Of a stretch of 64,000 nucleotides of DNA, positions 60,950 through 64,000 are shown in pieces. This DNA comes from Aplectana chamaeleonis (Eukaryota; Nematoda; Chromadorea; Rhabditida; Cosmocercidae). The DNA lies in the NCBI GenBank assembly GCA_029168955.1, contig JAPDOI010001707.1, positions 1 to 64,000 on the forward strand, given 5' to 3'. Below the pieces are notes generated by a model. It did not search any database, had not been told where the DNA came from, and saw only the letters and a list, made by a program, of their open reading frames with translations. The number at the start of each line of letters is the position of its first letter. Positions within the stretch are counted from its first letter, which is position 1. Made by a program: the position numbers and the translations under genes.

Positions 60950-61117
60950 TTAAGATGTTTGAGAGGAATCTCTGCTCATTCAGTGGTTTATTTAACCTGA
61001 TTCCCATCCATGTTGTCAATACTCGAGGAGATGTAAATGTAGCTAGAAGAAAAAATGTAGAATTAAAAAAAATAAGCGTAGTTGGCCGATATCACCTTTT
61101 CTGATTAACAAAGGAAG

Positions 61118-61485
61118 CCATTTTAGCGCAGTCCGGAATGAGCGAAATGGAGTATATTATTGCGTGCTCAAAAAAAGCATTCAATGCGTGTCGAATATGT
61201 ATCCAACTCGAGTGACCACACCCATTGAATGGGTGTATTGCAGGAACACGTGCTCCAAACAGGACCACGTGCTGCAAAATTTTACCGGAGGAGCACGTGT
61301 TGCAAATTTTAATAGCAGGAGCACATGCTGCTAGGTAGTCCAGCGTTATCGTCGCAGCACACCGACATGCAAGTCGGCCAGCTCGTCGAGCACGCCGACT
61401 AAAAATTGAGAATGTAGAAGCATAGTAGAGAGGGCATCCTCGCAAGGTACTCCATTTTGCTCATTCCGGACTACGCTAAAATAGC
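61118..61485. mobile_element. TIR element, 368 bp, 38-bp ends
   Basis: GCCATTTTAGCGCAGTCCGG, then AATGAGCGAAATGGAGTA at the left, is mirrored on the right with a few differences. The interior carries GCATTCAATGCGTGTCGAA (shared with 42499-43334) and four GAGCACGTGCT-like palindromic boxes (61250-61330). Confidence 0.78.
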
Positions 61486-61884
61486 TTTCCCATCAAGTAG
61501 CTTTCCCATTGACTGTGATTAACTAGGGAACCTCGCATGGTGTACCACCGGATCAGAAAGCTGATAAATGTTTTCTAGTCAACTCTGGGACGTCCTCTTC
61601 GAATCTGAACTCGGATTTTGCTACGGACATCTGCGGAAAAAGTTATGGTCTGTTAAATTTCGTATTTCCCGCCTTTTTTTCTATCAAAAACGCGCATTAG
61701 TGTTTGCGAAATCCGCAAACGGACGTCATGCCTGTGTTCAGCGCCCAAGACTACCTTTTTGAGCAAATTTAGGGTGAAGGCACATTTTCCAAACTTTGCA
61801 CACACTGATAGCGTTTTAGACTTGTACGGATTTTTGGTTGAGCGCTCACTTATACCTCTAAACGCTTTTGAAAAAAATTATTGA

Positions 61885-61945
61885 AGGTTGGCGCAAACTC
61901 GGGGCCATATGCTATAACGTAGGTGCACCGAGTTTGCGCCAACCT
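61885..61945. repeat. 61-bp hairpin repeat
   Basis: AGGTTGGCGCAAACTCGG is exactly mirrored by CCGAGTTTGCGCCAACCT, an 18-bp perfect stem around a 25-nt loop. No terminator or RNA gene context; probably a minimal foldback element. Confidence 0.75.
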
Positions 61946-62387
61946 CAAGAGGGGAACGCAAAGTCTCATTAGGATCCACGCCGATGTTATTTTTTCCCTA
62001 GAAAAATTGTTTGAGAGGGTCCAATTTCTCTGTCCCGGTTAGATTAGAACCGAAATAAAGAAAATCGAGCCTCATTGTCAAGTTTCCTAAGGAGATAAAC
62101 TCCCTTTTGATTGGTGACGTCATAAGGCGACTGATGCTTCACTGGGATGGCAATATCAGGTCTACGGGATGTTGATAGGATGTGAACGCGGAATCGGGGA
62201 TGGAGACCCTCCTCCGATGGGATGTCTACAGCAAAAGCGTTTCCGCGGATAGGTTGTCTACGGCACCATGGAGGGGGGCGACGGGCAGTTCTCGAGGGGC
62301 GATCTCTGCTCTTTTCGGATGTCTACAGGGAGCATTGCGTGAGGTGACATCTCATCCGTGTCCTGTAGACAACGGCGAACGTCTGAG

Positions 62388-64000
62388 CATTTGATGGTGC
62401 TGTATTGTGACCAGAAAGAGTGCCGTAACTCGTGGAACAGTGATGATAAAAAATACGCAGATACGGCTTCTTAACTACGCAGATACGCCATTCTTACGAC
62501 GGACTTATGTGGCCGGGGCACCGGTTACAACCAAGAAACCGGAGTGCTCCATCAGTTGAAACATGTCTTAGGCCGCCATCATACTTTCGTCGAGGAGCGA
62601 CGCGACGCAATGTTTTCTATCAATGTCGACCGAAGATCGATAAGCCTGTTCTGCACTGCCGGTGGTGCGCGTCACGGGAAGTATGATCCCGGCCCAGGAC
62701 TGGGCGCACGTCCCGGCATGGCGATTCTGAATATGCACCCCCCTTATCTCGGTAATTTTTAGGCACCCCCCTATGGGAATCGAAATCGGCTGTTTCCGAA
62801 AAGTTGAGCACAGCAGCCATGATTTTGACTTCCTGATTTTGATAAACAAGAATATAAAAAAGCACTGAATAGAGAAAATTCCGAAAATGTCAACAAAAAG
62901 GTAATGTAATTTCTAAACTTCAAAACAATCTCATGAGGAAAATTTGTTAGCAAGACGGTAAGTTATGACAAAAGATAAAACAATTTTCGTTACAAAACAA
63001 TTGAACAATTACCAACAAAAGAACTACTACTATTGCAATAATTAATGTTTCCTGTCGAAAGTTTTCATAAACCTATGAAGGATTAGCTAATCTGTGTTTG
63101 AGTGTTCTGATGTGGAAATCAAAACTATTTCGTGTTGTGGAACCATGTAAGGATTGATGAGATGCTTAGGGAGTGGAAAACCCGATTTTTACCCACCTAG
63201 AATGCCTCAATCCCTTAGAGACTCGGCTTGCCGTGCGATATGGTGTGTGTACGCAGCTACACAGCGCACACGGGAGTGGACGCGCACACAATATTAATAA
63301 AAACATGTATTTTCCTACAGAACGGGGAGGAGAAGAGGATTGAAACTGTTGGAAATGGAAGATGGTATAGGTATTCTATTCTGGATGTACCCATTTTAGA
63401 AATTTAATGTAAATAAACAAAGTTAGAGCGGGGGTAAGTATTTAGTCATGACAAGGTTCATTCAAACGAACCTATTTGATCAAATATAGCATTAAACAGG
63501 AGAGCTAAGGATATTGTCCGAAAGATGAGAGTCTTACAAACATTTTAGTTTCATTAGGATCGATTTTTAATATGATTCAAGGACCTTAAATCTCGAAATA
63601 TACCCCGAAAACCGTGACAAAACCGGGTTGGGTTTTAAGGTCCCTAAAGCCACAGTCCAAGCTCAGAATCGATTTTCCGTATTTCAACCTATCTTGGAGA
63701 AAATTTCACGCTGATCACAATGGTGTCTCCAGAATCGCTCAGAACTCACTACGAACTGAGTTACAGCTCCTCAAAAATTTTGAATTTGAACGGCTAGAAG
63801 TTCGCGGACGAGTTGTCTCGAGCCTGTATTTTCTCGTTATTCGCAGCCATCGTTCTGAAGCAGGCCACCATATAAAGCCAGACCGACAACAATGCGAAGA
63901 ACATAGATTTTGAATAAAATCATTCGCGCGTCTCTTCCCTATCGAGGTCGGAAACCTGGCAGTGGGCGTTGCCCATTTTTTCTTCCAAGGGGGCGTGGTC
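62388..64000. other. XPD intron 13 continuation, no gene recognised
   Basis: No XPD exon (motifs V-VI) or other coding exon was recognised. GCGGACGAGTTGTCTCGAGC (63802) resembles an internal block of the TTAA MITE family, and the last 40 bases (GGGCGTTGCCC, GGGGGCGTGGTC) hint at another repeat cut by the window edge. Confidence 0.45.

Larger units (their letters stand above)
59866..62387. mobile_element. 2.5-kb element with perfect inverted ends and TGTCTACAG motifs
   Basis: CTCAGACGTTCGCCGTTGTC, then TACAGGAC at the left, is exactly mirrored at 62360-62387, a 28-bp perfect inverted repeat. TGTCTAC(A/G)G recurs in both sub-terminal zones (about 59883, 60049, 60069 and 62217, 62248, 62315). 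Left sub-terminal palindromes such as CGATGGGCTGTT / AACAGCCCATCG are present. Nested inside are the TTAA MITE 60464-60949, the TIR element 61118-61485 and a hairpin at 61885-61945. No transposase frame recognised; the two ends could also be separate solo copies. Confidence 0.65.

Noticed and set aside
61885..61945. Transcription terminator hairpin
   Set aside because: The context is intronic eukaryotic DNA without a T-run; better read as a foldback repeat.
63614..63913. 99-codon frame near the right edge
   Set aside because: No recognisable domain; contains a block resembling the TTAA MITE interior, so probably repeat-derived.

Overview
This window comes from a nematode nuclear genome, most likely a clade V strongylid (hookworm-like) species. 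Two multi-exon genes with nematode-style splice sites lie head to tail on the + strand. Between and inside them are RTE, CR1-like and PHD/endonuclease-type LINEs, a Penelope-like element, a mariner, hAT-type elements and many foldback MITEs. The assignment rests on protein motifs and repeat types read by eye; no database was consulted.

Layout. Positions 1-7580 are a satellite of about 181-bp monomers. Positions 7580-16000 hold no supported gene, only foldback/TIR elements and a dispersed family carrying GGTCGTAAAATTTT. Positions 16000-21110 (minus strand) are a CR1-like LINE that landed in the reverse transcriptase of an older LINE; the CR1 copy is itself cut off at its 3' side by the end of a TTAA-flanked MITE. 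Positions 22150-22507 look like the last two exons of an unrecognised gene.

The gamma (catalytic) subunit of phosphorylase kinase occupies 23506-32655 (+). Its 5-kb intron 2 is a stack of nested insertions: a TTAA MITE holding a 130-bp hAT-type MITE; an RTE LINE whose GAA tail has grown to 600 bp; and a 1454-bp hAT-type element with a perfect 8-bp target duplication inside the RTE.

The XPD/ERCC2 helicase (TFIIH subunit) starts at 33338, 682 bp after the kinase stop. Thirteen exons join in frame into 496 codons, about two thirds of the protein, and the gene runs off the right edge. Intron 9 is 16.75 kb and carries an RTE LINE, a Penelope-like element with a hammerhead-ribozyme-like motif, several MITEs and an 84-bp higher-order minisatellite. 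Intron 8 holds a mariner inside a (TA)n array. Introns 11, 12 and 13 hold a LINE fragment with a 9-bp target duplication, a 1.9-kb TIR element making up 95% of the intron, and a CR1 3' end.

The two enzymes work in unrelated processes: glycogen breakdown, and transcription/nucleotide excision repair. Their tight same-strand spacing fits the nematode habit of keeping housekeeping genes in operon-like pairs. Nearly everything else is transposon-derived, and the novelty lies in the nesting, the tail-to-microsatellite expansion, the higher-order minisatellite and the ribozyme-like motif.
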